A stretch of 64,000 nt of DNA from Desulfobulbaceae bacterium (GCA_012744275.1 JAAYIE010000008.1:1-64000); one strand, 5' to 3'; positions 9,725 to 19,679 are shown, numbered from the stretch's first letter. Translations and numbers: made by a program. Notes: generated from the sequence alone by a model not told the origin.

Positions 9725-11077
9725 CTACAAGGCGCGGCGCAGGCAACAGGAAAAAAAGCCGTCGCATCCGTCTGTGGGTAGGGTAGAAAAAGAGCCCTTT
9801 TCCCGCACGAATGAACGGGCTTGCTCCGGCAGATGCGGCCCTGCAGGCTCCAGGGTGAAGGCACTGTTACTGCCAAGAAAGCGCTCTACCACCTCCATAT
9901 TTTCTTCTGCTTCAAGAGAACAGGTAGCGTAGACCATAAGACCGCCAGGCTTGAGCACTGCGCTCGCCTGCTGCATCAGCGCCAGTTGTTGTGCAGCAAG
10001 CTTCGGTAAATCTCCTGGTTGCCGGTTCCAGCGGATATCCGGCTGCCGACGGATAACCCCTGTGCCGGAACAGGGTGCGTCAATGAGGATAGCGTCAAAG
10101 GGCTGTGGCCTGGTTTGGACAAATTCTGCCACCGTACCCTGTACCGGCATTACTTGGCTGCCATGACCGAGGCGCTGGATGTTCTCCAGCAGCAGACGCT
10201 GTCGGAATCTATCCGGCTCCAGGGCCAGCACCGTACTGCCCGCTGGCAACAACTCCACCAGATGTCCGGTCTTGCCACCTAAACCAGCACAGGCGTCCAG
10301 CACCCGGCCGGCACCGGGTATGTCTGCCACAAGCATGGAAATCAACTGAGCGCCATCATCCTGCACCTGAAAAAGGCCTGCTTCATACCCATGCAAGGTG
10401 TGTACTGGACCAGGGTAACCGTCCACCACCAGCCCAACCGGCGATATCCTGCTTGGCTGAACCTTGACCCCGCTTTTTTTGAGTTCGGCAAGAAAATCAG
10501 TTCGGCCGATTTTACGGGTATTAACCCGCAGGGTAAGCGATGGTTCGGAATTGTTGATAGCGCAGATGGCCCGCATCTGCCCTTTGCCGTACTGTTTTTC
10601 CCAACGTGCGCACAACCATTCCGGGTGATTGGTGCGCGGCAGACCCGCTCTGTCCAGGGCGTAACCGGCCAAACTCTCCCGCTCGCCAGCAATCCGCCGC
10701 AACACCCCATTGGCAAAACCCACCATCCAAGAGGGTTGCCGGGCGCGCTTTAAGGTGTTGACCGTGGCATTGACCGCAGCAGACGAGGGAATGCGCGACA
10801 GAAAGAACAGTTGGTAAATACCCGCCCGCAGAGTCATGAGGGTGCGGCTTTTCATCTTACTGGGCGGGTGGCTGGAATAGCTTGTGAGAACAGCATCGAG
10901 CGTATCCCGCTGTCGAAGGATGCCGTAAACAATGCTGCGCGCCAGCCTGCGTTCAGTTGGGTCGAGCCCAGCGGCTTTTTCAGTAAAAATCCGGTCAATG
11001 GGCAGGTGGCGCTCCTCCCAATGGCAGAGCGTGTCCACTGCAACGGTACGGGCGTTTTCCTCAGGCAGCCGGGCCAC
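9725..11077 (-). CDS. rsmB: 16S rRNA (cytosine(967)-C(5))-methyltransferase RsmB
   Basis: NusB-like N-terminus; VLDACAGLGGKTGHL, DAPCSGTGVIRRQPDIRW, LVYATCSLEAEENMEVV. Confidence 0.92.
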   Translation of the reverse strand: MARLPEENARTVAVDTLCHWEERHLPIDRIFTEKAAGLDPTERRLARSIVYGILRQRDTLDAVLTSYSSHPPSKMKSRTLMTLRAGIYQLFFLSRIPSSAAVNATVNTLKRARQPSWMVGFANGVLRRIAGERESLAGYALDRAGLPRTNHPEWLCARWEKQYGKGQMRAICAINNSEPSLTLRVNTRKIGRTDFLAELKKSGVKVQPSRISPVGLVVDGYPGPVHTLHGYEAGLFQVQDDGAQLISMLVADIPGAGRVLDACAGLGGKTGHLVELLPAGSTVLALEPDRFRQRLLLENIQRLGHGSQVMPVQGTVAEFVQTRPQPFDAILIDAPCSGTGVIRRQPDIRWNRQPGDLPKLAAQQLALMQQASAVLKPGGLMVYATCSLEAEENMEVVERFLGSNSAFTLEPAGPHLPEQARSFVREKGSFSTLPTDGCDGFFSCCLRRAL

Positions 11078-11126
11078 GATTTATCTCTTTTGCGCAGGAA
11101 TCACGAGTTACAAGACTGAAATTACA

Positions 11127-11250
11127 CCTGTTCCAGATCAAAGCTGACATCAAGGAGGCGAGGGAAATGCGACACAGGCGTACATACTGTTGCGTCGAGG
11201 AGCATTTTTCGATGCCAACACAAATAGAGCTGTGATATGGCACTGGAATC
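11127..11250 (+). repeat. Imperfect palindromic repeat, copy B (abuts surE stop codon)
   Basis: CACCTGTTCCAGATCAAAGCTGACATCAAGGAGGCGAGGGAAATGCGACACAGGCGTACAT...GTCGAGGAGCATTTTTCGATGCCAACACAAATAGAGCTGTGATATGGCACTGGAAT. Confidence 0.8.
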
Positions 11251-12001
11251 ACATCATCCATTCCTTTTCCAGGTAGGCTAGCCCCTCATGGTTGGTAAGA
11301 TCCAGCTGAATGGGGGTCACCGAAATATAACCACTGCTGATAGCGTGTTCATCGCTGTCTTCACCACCCGACCAGTGCGCAGTGCCACCGCCGATCCAAT
11401 AATGTTTGCGGCCCCAAGGATCATAGGTTTCCTGAATGGAATCCTTGTAGCGGCGTGTACCCTGACGGGTAAAGCGAATACCACGGATTTCGGCTGCGGC
11501 AATGGGCGGGATGTTGATATTCAAAAGTGTGGCCGGAGGCTGTTTCCAGATAAGGGCCATGGAGGCCAGTTTCCAGGCCACGGCTGCAGAAACTTCAAAA
11601 CTGTAAGGTGGCGGCCCGGCCAGGGAAAAAGCCAGGGAGGGGATGCCAAACATGGTGCCCTCAATGGCGGCCGAGACGGTGCCGGAATAGCTGATGTCAT
11701 CTCCCAGGTTCGCGCCCGGATTGATGCCCGAAACAATCAGATCGGGTTTACGCGGTAAAATTTTGTTCACCGCCAGGGTGACGCAGTCGGTCGGCGTACC
11801 GTCCAGGGTGTAAATATTTTTCTCCAGTTCCATCACCCGAAGTGGGCGGTGCATGGTCAGCGCATGGCTGACTGCAGAGTTATCCCGTTCGGGCGCAACG
11901 ATAACCGCGTCTCCCAGGCTGTGCATTGCATCAAACAGGGCGCGGATACCCGGCGCGTACACGCCGTCGTCATTAGTGACCAAAATCAGCGGTGAAGCCA
12001 T
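11249..12001 (-). CDS. surE: 5'/3'-nucleotidase SurE
   Basis: ILVTNDDGVYAPGIRAL; VIVAPERDNSAVSHALT; LDGTPTDCVTLA; VSGINPGANLGDDISYSGTVSAA. Confidence 0.95.
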   Translation of the reverse strand: MASPLILVTNDDGVYAPGIRALFDAMHSLGDAVIVAPERDNSAVSHALTMHRPLRVMELEKNIYTLDGTPTDCVTLAVNKILPRKPDLIVSGINPGANLGDDISYSGTVSAAIEGTMFGIPSLAFSLAGPPPYSFEVSAAVAWKLASMALIWKQPPATLLNINIPPIAAAEIRGIRFTRQGTRRYKDSIQETYDPWGRKHYWIGGGTAHWSGGEDSDEHAISSGYISVTPIQLDLTNHEGLAYLEKEWMM

Positions 12002-12019
12002 GATATCCCTTTACTTGCT

Positions 12020-13825
12020 TTACGGACGAGCCTGCCACCTTGCAGTGCGAAAGCTGTCCATTTGTTGGTGGTAATATTTTATATTTTCCGGATCAAGCCT
12101 TGCCGCCCGCTCCACCAGAACCAAAGCCGTATCCACACGGCCATGGGCCCAGTAAGCGGTAGCCAGGGTGTCAAGGATATACGCGTTTTCTGCTAAGGCA
12201 GCAGCCTGTTCCGCCAGCACAAGAGCCCTGGTTTTGTCACGCATTCCAGGTGTTTCCGCAGTCAAGAGCAGCCAGGCCATGTTGTTGAGCAGCCCGGCAT
12301 GGTGCGGTGCACGGGCCAGGGCTTCTTCGTAGGCATTCAGGGCGTTTTTCTCCATTTTCTTGCTGAGGTAGTAATCCCCAAGCGAGATCAGAGCCGTTCC
12401 GTCCTGCTGCTTTCCGGCCGCCTCCTGGCGCAACGCAGTTTCAATGTATTGAATTTCCGCCCTGGCGGCAAGGGTTTCACGGTCAGGCTGCAGGGCCAAA
12501 AATACCAGGCAGACCATGATACCAAAATAGGCCAGCAAGGCGAAATGCAGCTTGCGTTGATGCCGGCGGACAAGCCCAGGTGTCTTCTGGCAGCGTTTGA
12601 GGTAGGTCACGCGTTCATCAAGCGAAAAGTGGTGCCAGTTCCTTTTTTCGCGTTTGCCACCCTTTGCCCTGCCAATAGTATGGAAAGAGCTGATAAGCGC
12701 ATCTGCACTACCCATAGCGCTAAACACGTGCAAGTCTGCCTGGCGCTCAAAATTGCGCAGAAAAAAACCGAAGACAAAACGAAAGTACAAGAGTACCAAC
12801 ACCAACAGGGGGATGGCGGTGAGGGCATCGGTCAGAGTGGCCTGCGGCAGCGGCACCAACTGCACCGCAAACGGATATAAAGACGAGGCCATTATAAATA
12901 GTGCCACCAGGGGGGCAATCACCATCAGACCTACACTGAAGCCGAAAAACAGGGCCATATACCACAGCAGATGATGGTGGCGCACATGACCGATCTCATG
13001 CGCAATGACGCTTTTAAGCTCGTCCTCCGCCAGGGTCGTGGCCAGGGCCGGAGTGAATAACAGATAGCGCAACCCTGGTACTATCCCCAAAATACCTGCA
13101 GTAAGGGCATGTCCGCCAAGATAAGGCCAGAAATACAGCCCGGCGCGAAACTGCTGTTCATCGCAAAAAGCGGCGATAGTCGCACGGAGCGGCCCTGGCG
13201 GAATGGGGCGGCAATTCCACAGCCTGCGGATCAGTGGCGGCAGGACAAACAGCAGCACCAATATGAAGAAAATGAACACAAAAAATTCGCTCCAAGGCGC
13301 TGGGGCCAATTCTAGCACCTTGGAGGGCAAGAACAAACGTAAAAGATCAAGCCCGGCAACCACCACAATCCAGGGCAGCACCAGCGGCAAATTCTGTTTA
13401 AGTTGCTGCCACACCAGGGCCCTGCGACCGATATGTTCGTAAAAAAGCTCCTGATACCGCGTTCTGCCAACTAACCAGGCAACGCTGAGCAGCACAAAAA
13501 AAACCAGCAAGCCAGCCAGATCGGCAAGGCCTTGGGTAGCGCCGCCCATGGTCAGCGGTGTAAGATAATATTTCAGATCAAGCCCATAGAGCAAAAAGAG
13601 AAACAGGACAAATGCGGAAAAAAAGGTTGATCGCTCGGCCCGAAAATAGGCTTCGCGCTCGCGGGCCAGAGTGAATATGCGCCACGACATGACAACATGC
13701 AGCGCACTGCCAACAATTAAGCCCGCTACGGCCCACAGCGGAGGCAGCCACGGCTGCTCCGGCGCAGTAGTGCCGGCGAGTAAAAAAACAACGCCAAGAA
13801 AATAAAACAACTGTGCAGACAGCAT
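12020..13825 (-). CDS. M48 family metallopeptidase with transmembrane segments and C-terminal TPR
   Basis: VIAHEIGHVRHHHLLWY (HExxH), RQADLHVFSAMG, multiple TM helices, C-terminal TPR. Confidence 0.88.
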   Translation of the reverse strand: MLSAQLFYFLGVVFLLAGTTAPEQPWLPPLWAVAGLIVGSALHVVMSWRIFTLAREREAYFRAERSTFFSAFVLFLFLLYGLDLKYYLTPLTMGGATQGLADLAGLLVFFVLLSVAWLVGRTRYQELFYEHIGRRALVWQQLKQNLPLVLPWIVVVAGLDLLRLFLPSKVLELAPAPWSEFFVFIFFILVLLFVLPPLIRRLWNCRPIPPGPLRATIAAFCDEQQFRAGLYFWPYLGGHALTAGILGIVPGLRYLLFTPALATTLAEDELKSVIAHEIGHVRHHHLLWYMALFFGFSVGLMVIAPLVALFIMASSLYPFAVQLVPLPQATLTDALTAIPLLVLVLLYFRFVFGFFLRNFERQADLHVFSAMGSADALISSFHTIGRAKGGKREKRNWHHFSLDERVTYLKRCQKTPGLVRRHQRKLHFALLAYFGIMVCLVFLALQPDRETLAARAEIQYIETALRQEAAGKQQDGTALISLGDYYLSKKMEKNALNAYEEALARAPHHAGLLNNMAWLLLTAETPGMRDKTRALVLAEQAAALAENAYILDTLATAYWAHGRVDTALVLVERAARLDPENIKYYHQQMDSFRTARWQARP

Positions 13826-14259
13826 GAAAAAACACGGATCAGGTTATAAACAGCAGCGACAGAGATGGGTACACTATGGGCATGGTTGGCACCCTCTGCA
13901 AGGAGCTTTTAGAGGTACGGAGGCACTCCTTAGGCAGCCAGGCTATTCACGACCCGAGAGCCAAAAAACATTGATTGTAACCGAATAATGAATTGTCGCA
14001 CACAACTCTTCCAAGACAGCAAACTTTGATCTAAATACCTTTGTCTGGCTATGGCCGTTTAGGCAGTCAGCGCTGATAAAAGGCACCTTGTAATTTTCCT
14101 GCCCAACCCGCGACCAAACCGGTGAACATGGGAGTGCGCGGCAATATATCTAACCTATGATACCTCACCTATGGCTCAACCAATTTATGCGCCTTGGTGC
14201 GGCACAAACGCCACACCTGCCCATCCGGTTTCGGTTAATTTCCCGCACACATTGAATGC

Positions 14260-14287
14260 TTGACATTATCAACTGACTTGGTAATAT
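14260..14287 (+). promoter_or_regulatory. sigma70-type promoter of the tRNA gene
   Basis: TTGACA (14260-14265), 16-bp spacer, TAATAT (14282-14287), 22 bp upstream of the tRNA. Confidence 0.75.
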
Positions 14288-14308
14288 ATTTGATTCGGCT
14301 ATCAGATT

Positions 14309-14385
14309 GGGCCTATAGCTCAGTTGGTCAGAGCCACCGGCTCATAACCGGTCGGTCCCTGGTTCGAATCCAGGTGGGCCCACCA
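14309..14385 (+). tRNA. tRNA with CAU anticodon (tRNA-Ile2(CAU)-like or elongator tRNA-Met)
   Basis: 77-nt cloverleaf GGGCCTA TA GCTC AGTTGGTCA GAGC C ACCGG CTCATAA CCGGT CGGTC CCTGG TTCGAAT CCAGG TGGGCCC ACCA. Confidence 0.95.
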
Positions 14386-14508
14386 CAGTATCCGCAGGAG
14401 GATGCCGCGGACGCAGGCTTCCCATTCTTCGATGCAACGTACATCACACGCACACAAACAGGCCCTGCTGCTTTACCGCCAATCTTCCCTTCATGAAGAC
14501 ACTACGCC

Positions 14509-14537
14509 AGGTACACCTCACAAGGTGTACCTTTTTT
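14509..14537 (+). terminator. Rho-independent terminator downstream of tRNA
   Basis: AGGTACACCT-CACA-AGGTGTACCT followed by TTTTT. Confidence 0.85.
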
Positions 14538-14556
14538 CATTTCTGCCCACCAAACC

Positions 14557-15375
14557 GTGCCCACAGTAAACGACATACACGCCGCCCTGCAGAGTCTTGT
14601 TCCGGATACCCTGGCTGAAACCTGGGACAATGTTGGCATCCTGGCCGGATCGCCAAACCAACCAGTGCATCGCATCCTGATCGCGTTGGACCCGTGCACC
14701 AATCTGGCCGAACAGGCTTTAAGCCGGCACTGTGACCTGATTATTACCCACCATCCCATTATTTTCAAACCGCTCAAGGCCCTGCATATCAATACCCCCA
14801 CTGGTGCCTTTCTGGCTGCGGTACTGCGGGCCGGCATCAGCGTGATCGCCTGCCATACCAATCTGGACTCCATTGAAGGAGGAGTCAGCCATGTCCTCGC
14901 ACAGGGGCTTGGGCTTGAGGCTATCCGGCCGCTCATACCTGCAGCCCATGGCTGTGCAGACACCTGCGGCTTGGGCAGCATCGGTGTGTATCCTGAGCCT
15001 GTACCCGCCAGTGATCTGGTGGAACGCTTGCATCGCTTTTGTGCTCCTGAATGGATACTTGCCGCAGGCCACAAACCCGAGCGTGTAAGTAGGGTAGCGG
15101 TTTGCGGCGGCTCCGGCTCAGATTTGGCGGAGGCTGCCTTGGCCCAGAACGCGGAGGTTTATATTACCTCTGAAGTGAAACATAACGTGGCACGCTGGGC
15201 GGAAGAAGCCGGCATATGGCTGCTCGACGCCGGCCATTTTCCCACGGAAAACCCAGCCATGCCACTTTTTGCCGGACATTTACGCAAGCTCTTTGACAGT
15301 CGTGGCTGGGATATTCCGATTGACCTGGCGGAACAGACTGCACCCTTAAGACTGCTCTGGCCACCAGTTGCTTGA
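14557..15375 (+). CDS. Nif3-like dinuclear metal centre hexameric protein (GTP cyclohydrolase I type 2 family)
   Basis: ETWDNVGILAGS, ITHHPIIFKPLKAL, VIACHTNLDSIEGGVSHVLA; GTG start. Confidence 0.92.
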   Translation: MPTVNDIHAALQSLVPDTLAETWDNVGILAGSPNQPVHRILIALDPCTNLAEQALSRHCDLIITHHPIIFKPLKALHINTPTGAFLAAVLRAGISVIACHTNLDSIEGGVSHVLAQGLGLEAIRPLIPAAHGCADTCGLGSIGVYPEPVPASDLVERLHRFCAPEWILAAGHKPERVSRVAVCGGSGSDLAEAALAQNAEVYITSEVKHNVARWAEEAGIWLLDAGHFPTENPAMPLFAGHLRKLFDSRGWDIPIDLAEQTAPLRLLWPPVA

Positions 15376-15426
15376 AACAAAAACACACCTTACTTTGCAC
15401 ATCGTTTTTGAATAAGGAGAACTCCT

Positions 15427-16167
15427 TTGAAAGAAGAAATGGAAAAATTGATCAGCCTGCAGCAGATTGACAGTGAAATATCCGGCTTTGACCAAGCCAT
15501 TGCCAAGTGCGAGGGCGAAGTTGTAAAACGTGAGCAAGCCATTCAGGAAAAACAGGACAGGCTGACCACCCTGCGTGCCAAAATTGAACGACTTACGGAA
15601 AAACAGCAGGAAAACCAGAGCGAGCATGATGAAGCCATGGCCCGCATGAAGGACCGCCAAAACAAGATGATTTTGGTGCAGACCAGCCGTGAGCACCAGG
15701 CTCTGCTCAAAGAGATAGAGGATAACAAAAAGCTGGCCAGAGAAACCGAAGAGCGCGCCCTGCAATTCATCGAACAGCTGGAGCAGTTGGAGGCGGAGAC
15801 CGCCACCCTCGACAATCTCTGCAAGGGCGAACAGGAACTACTGGCCGAGGCCCGGCAAGGCGCTACCAAGGAAATCAAGCGCCTGTCTGCCTCTAAAAAG
15901 GGCATTGAAAATGAGCGCAAAGCAAAAGCTGAGGCTGTAGAGGCCGTCCACATGCAACGTTACAACAAGCTAATCAGCAGACGCGCTGGGCTTGCAGTTG
16001 TTGCCGTGCATGACAGCGTTTGCCTTGGTTGCCACATGACCCTGCCGCCGCAGCAGGTGAACGAGGTGATGAAAGGAGACAAACTCAACATCTGCCCTAC
16101 CTGCCAGCGCATTCTTTACTTCAAGGAGCCAACTGAAAACCAGGAGGAGGAGTCGCTTGCCGAATAA
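15427..16167 (+). CDS. C4-type zinc ribbon domain protein (coiled-coil plus CxxC...CxxC)
   Basis: Long coiled coil, C-terminal VCLGCHMTLPPQQVNEVMKGDKLNICPTCQRILY; TTG start. Confidence 0.9.
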   Translation: MKEEMEKLISLQQIDSEISGFDQAIAKCEGEVVKREQAIQEKQDRLTTLRAKIERLTEKQQENQSEHDEAMARMKDRQNKMILVQTSREHQALLKEIEDNKKLARETEERALQFIEQLEQLEAETATLDNLCKGEQELLAEARQGATKEIKRLSASKKGIENERKAKAEAVEAVHMQRYNKLISRRAGLAVVAVHDSVCLGCHMTLPPQQVNEVMKGDKLNICPTCQRILYFKEPTENQEEESLAE

Positions 16168-16831
16168 CCAGGCCAGGCAGCCACGCTTGCCAAGCCGTGA
16201 TGCGCTCTGCAAAGTGCTGGCCGAGAAACTGAACGATGCCGTGCTGACGCAGCTCTTTCCCGGCCACGACACTCAAAAATTACGGCAACTGCTCGCACCG
16301 ACTGTCAAAACGACAAAGTTAGACACCGAAGCAGGAAAACCTGATACCAGTCAAAATTCCGAACAAACACAGCCTCCGCTTGGCTGGTGCAGGCTTTTTA
16401 CCGATGGCGCTTCCCGCGGCAACCCTGGCCATGCTGGAGCCGGTGCGGTGCTCTACGACGTTGACGGCAAGGAACAGCGCTGGTCTTCATATTTGGGCAC
16501 TTGCACCAACAATGTGGCAGAATATCGGGCGCTTCTTCTGGGCTTGAAGGAAGCAGGCAAGCGTGGCTGCACCCACCTTGCCTTGTTTCTCGACGCAGAG
16601 CTGGTGGTGCGGCAGTTGCAGGGGCATTACAAGGTAAAACACGAGCACCTGCAGCCTTTGTACCGTGAGGCCTGCCATTTACTTAAAGGTTTTGCCGACT
16701 GGTCGGTGGCCCATGTACCGCGCACTTATAATGCTGTTGCCGATAAACTGGCCAACGAAGGAATTGACCAGGCGCTTGCAGGAGCACCAACAGGCAATGG
16801 AACCGAGAAAATACAAACTTCTGATGCCTAG
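16157..16831 (+). CDS. Ribonuclease HI family protein
   Basis: LFTDGASRGNPGHAGAGAVL, NNVAEYRALLLGLKEA, LFLDAELVVRQLQGHYKV, HVPRTYNAVADKLANEGID. Confidence 0.9.
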   Translation: MPNNQARQPRLPSRDALCKVLAEKLNDAVLTQLFPGHDTQKLRQLLAPTVKTTKLDTEAGKPDTSQNSEQTQPPLGWCRLFTDGASRGNPGHAGAGAVLYDVDGKEQRWSSYLGTCTNNVAEYRALLLGLKEAGKRGCTHLALFLDAELVVRQLQGHYKVKHEHLQPLYREACHLLKGFADWSVAHVPRTYNAVADKLANEGIDQALAGAPTGNGTEKIQTSDA

Positions 16832-16865
16832 GACAACTGTGGTTGTCCGGAGGATTCACTGCATT

Positions 16866-17240
16866 AAGGGGTGGGCGCATGATCGCTCCGGATACTCCGG
16901 GGAGGAAAGTCCGAACACCACAGGGCACGGTGGTTCGTAACGCGAACGCTGGGCAACCAGGGGAAAGTGCCACAGAAAAGACACCGCCGATGGGGCCTTG
17001 GCCCACAGGTAAGGGTGAAATGGCGAGGTAAGAGCTCACCGCCTGCCTGGCGACAGGCAGGGCAGGGTAAACCCCACCGGGTGCAAGACCAAATAGGGAG
17101 GCGCTTGAGGGCGGCCCGTCCGATGCCTCCGGGTAGGTTGCACGAGATGCCGGGCGACCGGTATTCCCAGTTAAATGATCATGCCTGATGGGTGGTGAGC
17201 CGCTCGTCAGGACAGAATTCGGCTTACAGCCCACCCCTTT
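16866..17240 (+). ncRNA. rnpB: RNase P RNA, bacterial type A
   Basis: Conserved core GAGGAAAGTCCGAACACCACAGGGCACGGTGGTTCGTAACG...GGGAAAGTGCCACAGAAAAGACACCGCCGATGG; terminal P1 helix AAGGGGTGGGC/GCCCACCCCTT. Confidence 0.93.
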
Positions 17241-17242
17241 TT

Positions 17243-18478
17243 ATGATGATGGACCTGTCAAATCTGCCGCCCTGTGGCGCCATTCTTGCCGCTGGCGGTA
17301 TTGGTACTCGCATGGCTGCAACCCGGCCCAAGCAGTTCCTGCTTCTGGCTGGTGAACCGGTGTTGGTGCACACCTGCCGGGCGCTTCTCGCTGTTGAGGC
17401 TTTGCAGGAAATTGTAGTAGTGACGCCCGCAAAGTATCTGGAAGAATGCCGACAGCTTTGTGCTTTTTATTTGCCGCAAGAGCACATGGGTCGCCTTGTT
17501 TTTATACCCGGCGGTCTAACCCGGCAGGGTTCGGTACAAGCTGGCTTGGCCCGCCTCTCTCCTGCCCTCTCGCTGATACTGGTGCATGATGCCGCCCGGC
17601 CACTGGCTGATACGGCATTACTGTATCGCTGCCTGCAAGCAGCGGCAGAGCATGGAGCCGCCATCGCGGCCCTGCCGGTAACGGATACACTTAAAGACGT
17701 GGATGTGACCAGTGGCCAAATCTGCGCCACCATTGACCGCAGCCGTCTATGGCAGGCACAAACGCCCCAGATTGTACGCCGGGACTTGCTGCAAATGGCC
17801 TATGACCTGGCCCAGACCAATGCCTTTCAGGGAACGGATGAGGCATCCCTGCTGGAGCACGCAGGTGTGGCCGTGCAGGTGGTGGAGGGATCGCAAAAGA
17901 ATCTGAAAGTCACCCATCCCGAAGATTTGCTGCTGGCGGAAGCGCTCCTGTGCAATTATGGTGGTTCCAAGAGCAGAGCAAGTAAACACAAGACCATGAA
18001 GATAGGACACGGATTTGATGCACACCGCCTGGTAAGCGGGCGCAAATTGATTTTGGGCGGGGTGGAAATCGACTACCACCTGGGCCTTGATGGCCATTCC
18101 GATGCGGATGTGGTAAGCCATGCCTTCACCGACGCCATTCTCGGAGCACTGGGCCTGGGTGACATTGGTCGCCACTTTCCCGACAACGATCCGCAGCACA
18201 AAGGGGCTGACAGCCTTGTCCTGCTGGAAAAGGTGTTCCTGATGGCCGAACAATGCGGCATGCGCCTCGGCAACGCGGACATCACCGTAGTGTGCCAACA
18301 GCCCAAACTCATGCCGCACCTGACCCGCATGCGGCAAAACCTGGCGCACTGTTGCCGGACAGATAAAGAACGGATAAACATCAAGGCCACTACTACGGAA
18401 AAAATGGGTTATACCGGCCGCGGCGAAGGCATTGCTGCCCATGCTGTCATACTGCTTGAGGTTGTTCATGAAGGTTGA
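17243..18478 (+). CDS. ispDF: Bifunctional 2-C-methyl-D-erythritol 4-phosphate cytidylyltransferase / MECDP synthase
   Basis: IspD AILAAGGIGTRM, VLVHDAARPL; IspF IGHGFDAHRLV, GHSDADVVSHAFTDAILGALGLGDIGRHFPDNDP, NIKATTTEKMGYTGRGEGIA. ORF-track start 17192 lies inside rnpB. Confidence 0.93.
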   Translation: MMMDLSNLPPCGAILAAGGIGTRMAATRPKQFLLLAGEPVLVHTCRALLAVEALQEIVVVTPAKYLEECRQLCAFYLPQEHMGRLVFIPGGLTRQGSVQAGLARLSPALSLILVHDAARPLADTALLYRCLQAAAEHGAAIAALPVTDTLKDVDVTSGQICATIDRSRLWQAQTPQIVRRDLLQMAYDLAQTNAFQGTDEASLLEHAGVAVQVVEGSQKNLKVTHPEDLLLAEALLCNYGGSKSRASKHKTMKIGHGFDAHRLVSGRKLILGGVEIDYHLGLDGHSDADVVSHAFTDAILGALGLGDIGRHFPDNDPQHKGADSLVLLEKVFLMAEQCGMRLGNADITVVCQQPKLMPHLTRMRQNLAHCCRTDKERINIKATTTEKMGYTGRGEGIAAHAVILLEVVHEG

Positions 18479-19613
18479 CAAAGAGCGTTTGGCCAAGGAG
18501 TTCATCACTCTTTGTGAAATTGAAAGTCCATCGCGTCGCGAAGGACGTATTTCCAGATATTTACAGCAAATATTCAGGGATTTGGGCGCAGACACGCTCC
18601 TGGAGGACGATTCCGCTGGCAAAACCGGCTCGGAAAGCGGCAATCTGCTCATCCGCTTTGATGGCAGCCTGCCCCTACCCCCTATCTTTTTCAGCTGTCA
18701 CATGGATACCGTGCCGCCTACCCAAGGTATACGGGTAGTACGTACGGGCGATCTTTTCACCAGCCAAGGCGATACAGTGTTGGGCAGCGATGACAAATCT
18801 GGCCTGGTAGCCTGCATTGAAGCCATGCGAGTTCTGAAAGAACAAGAGATGGCCCATCGCCCGGTGGAATTTCTCATCACCACCTGCGAAGAAATCGGCC
18901 TAATGGGTGCCAAGGCCTTTGACCCCAAACACATGCAGGCCAAAGAAGGATATGCCCTTGATTCTACAGGATTTGCCAAGGTAATTACCCACGCGCCCGC
19001 CGCCAACAAGCTCGAAATTCATGTGGCCGGGGTGGCAGCGCATGCCGGCTTGCATCCGGAGTGGGGCGTCAACGCAATCGTTCTGGCCGCAAAGGCTCTA
19101 GCAGACATTCCCTGCGGCCGCATTGACGAAGAAACCACCGTCAACTTCGGTATTATTCAAGGTGGCGTAGCTGCCAACATCGTGCCGGAAAAGGTGGTGA
19201 TCAATGGCGAGATACGCAGCCACAACCCGCAAAAGCTCAAACAACTGACCCAAACCATCAGTAACCGTTTTATCAACACAGCAAAACACTGGAGCGACCC
19301 CAGCGGTGCTGCCCGCGGAAAACCCAGAATTGAAGTGCGTGTGGAAGAAGATTTTCCAGCCATGGCCCTGGCAAGAGACAGCCAGGTCATCCGCCGTATC
19401 GAGCAGGCGGCAACCGGCATTGGTCTTGAGTTGTGCTTTGAAAAGGCAGGTGGCGGTAGCGACGCCAATATCTTCAATGGTCTGGGACTTGCCACCGCCA
19501 TTGTTGCCACTGGCATGACCAATGTGCATTCCACCAACGAACAGGTGGAACTCGAAGACATGGTCAGCCTGACCAAACTGATCCTGGCCCTCCTCAGCCA
19601 GGTGGATTACTGA
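18468..19613 (+). CDS. M20 family metallopeptidase, peptidase T-like
   Basis: FSCHMDTVPPTQGIR, LGSDDKSGLVACIEAM, TCEEIGLMGAKAFD, GGSDANIFNGLGLATAIVATGMTNVHSTNE. Confidence 0.9.
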   Translation: MKVDKERLAKEFITLCEIESPSRREGRISRYLQQIFRDLGADTLLEDDSAGKTGSESGNLLIRFDGSLPLPPIFFSCHMDTVPPTQGIRVVRTGDLFTSQGDTVLGSDDKSGLVACIEAMRVLKEQEMAHRPVEFLITTCEEIGLMGAKAFDPKHMQAKEGYALDSTGFAKVITHAPAANKLEIHVAGVAAHAGLHPEWGVNAIVLAAKALADIPCGRIDEETTVNFGIIQGGVAANIVPEKVVINGEIRSHNPQKLKQLTQTISNRFINTAKHWSDPSGAARGKPRIEVRVEEDFPAMALARDSQVIRRIEQAATGIGLELCFEKAGGGSDANIFNGLGLATAIVATGMTNVHSTNEQVELEDMVSLTKLILALLSQVDY

Positions 19614-19679
19614 AAACTACCACCTCCGTCCCCACATCAAAGTACTGTTCAGCACCCAGCTTTAATCTGCAATCGGAAT
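19614..19679 (+). repeat. Internally deleted repeat derivative (copy H): essentially two terminal inverted repeats
   Basis: CCTCCGTCCCCACATCAAAG ... CTTTAATCTGCAATCGGAAT; the 3' arm matches the inverse of the family TIR at 16/20 positions; begins at the M20 peptidase stop. Confidence 0.5.

Noticed and set aside
16683-17234. 183-aa reverse ORF over rnpB
   Set aside because: Overlaps RNase P RNA and the RNase HI coding end; no protein-like features.
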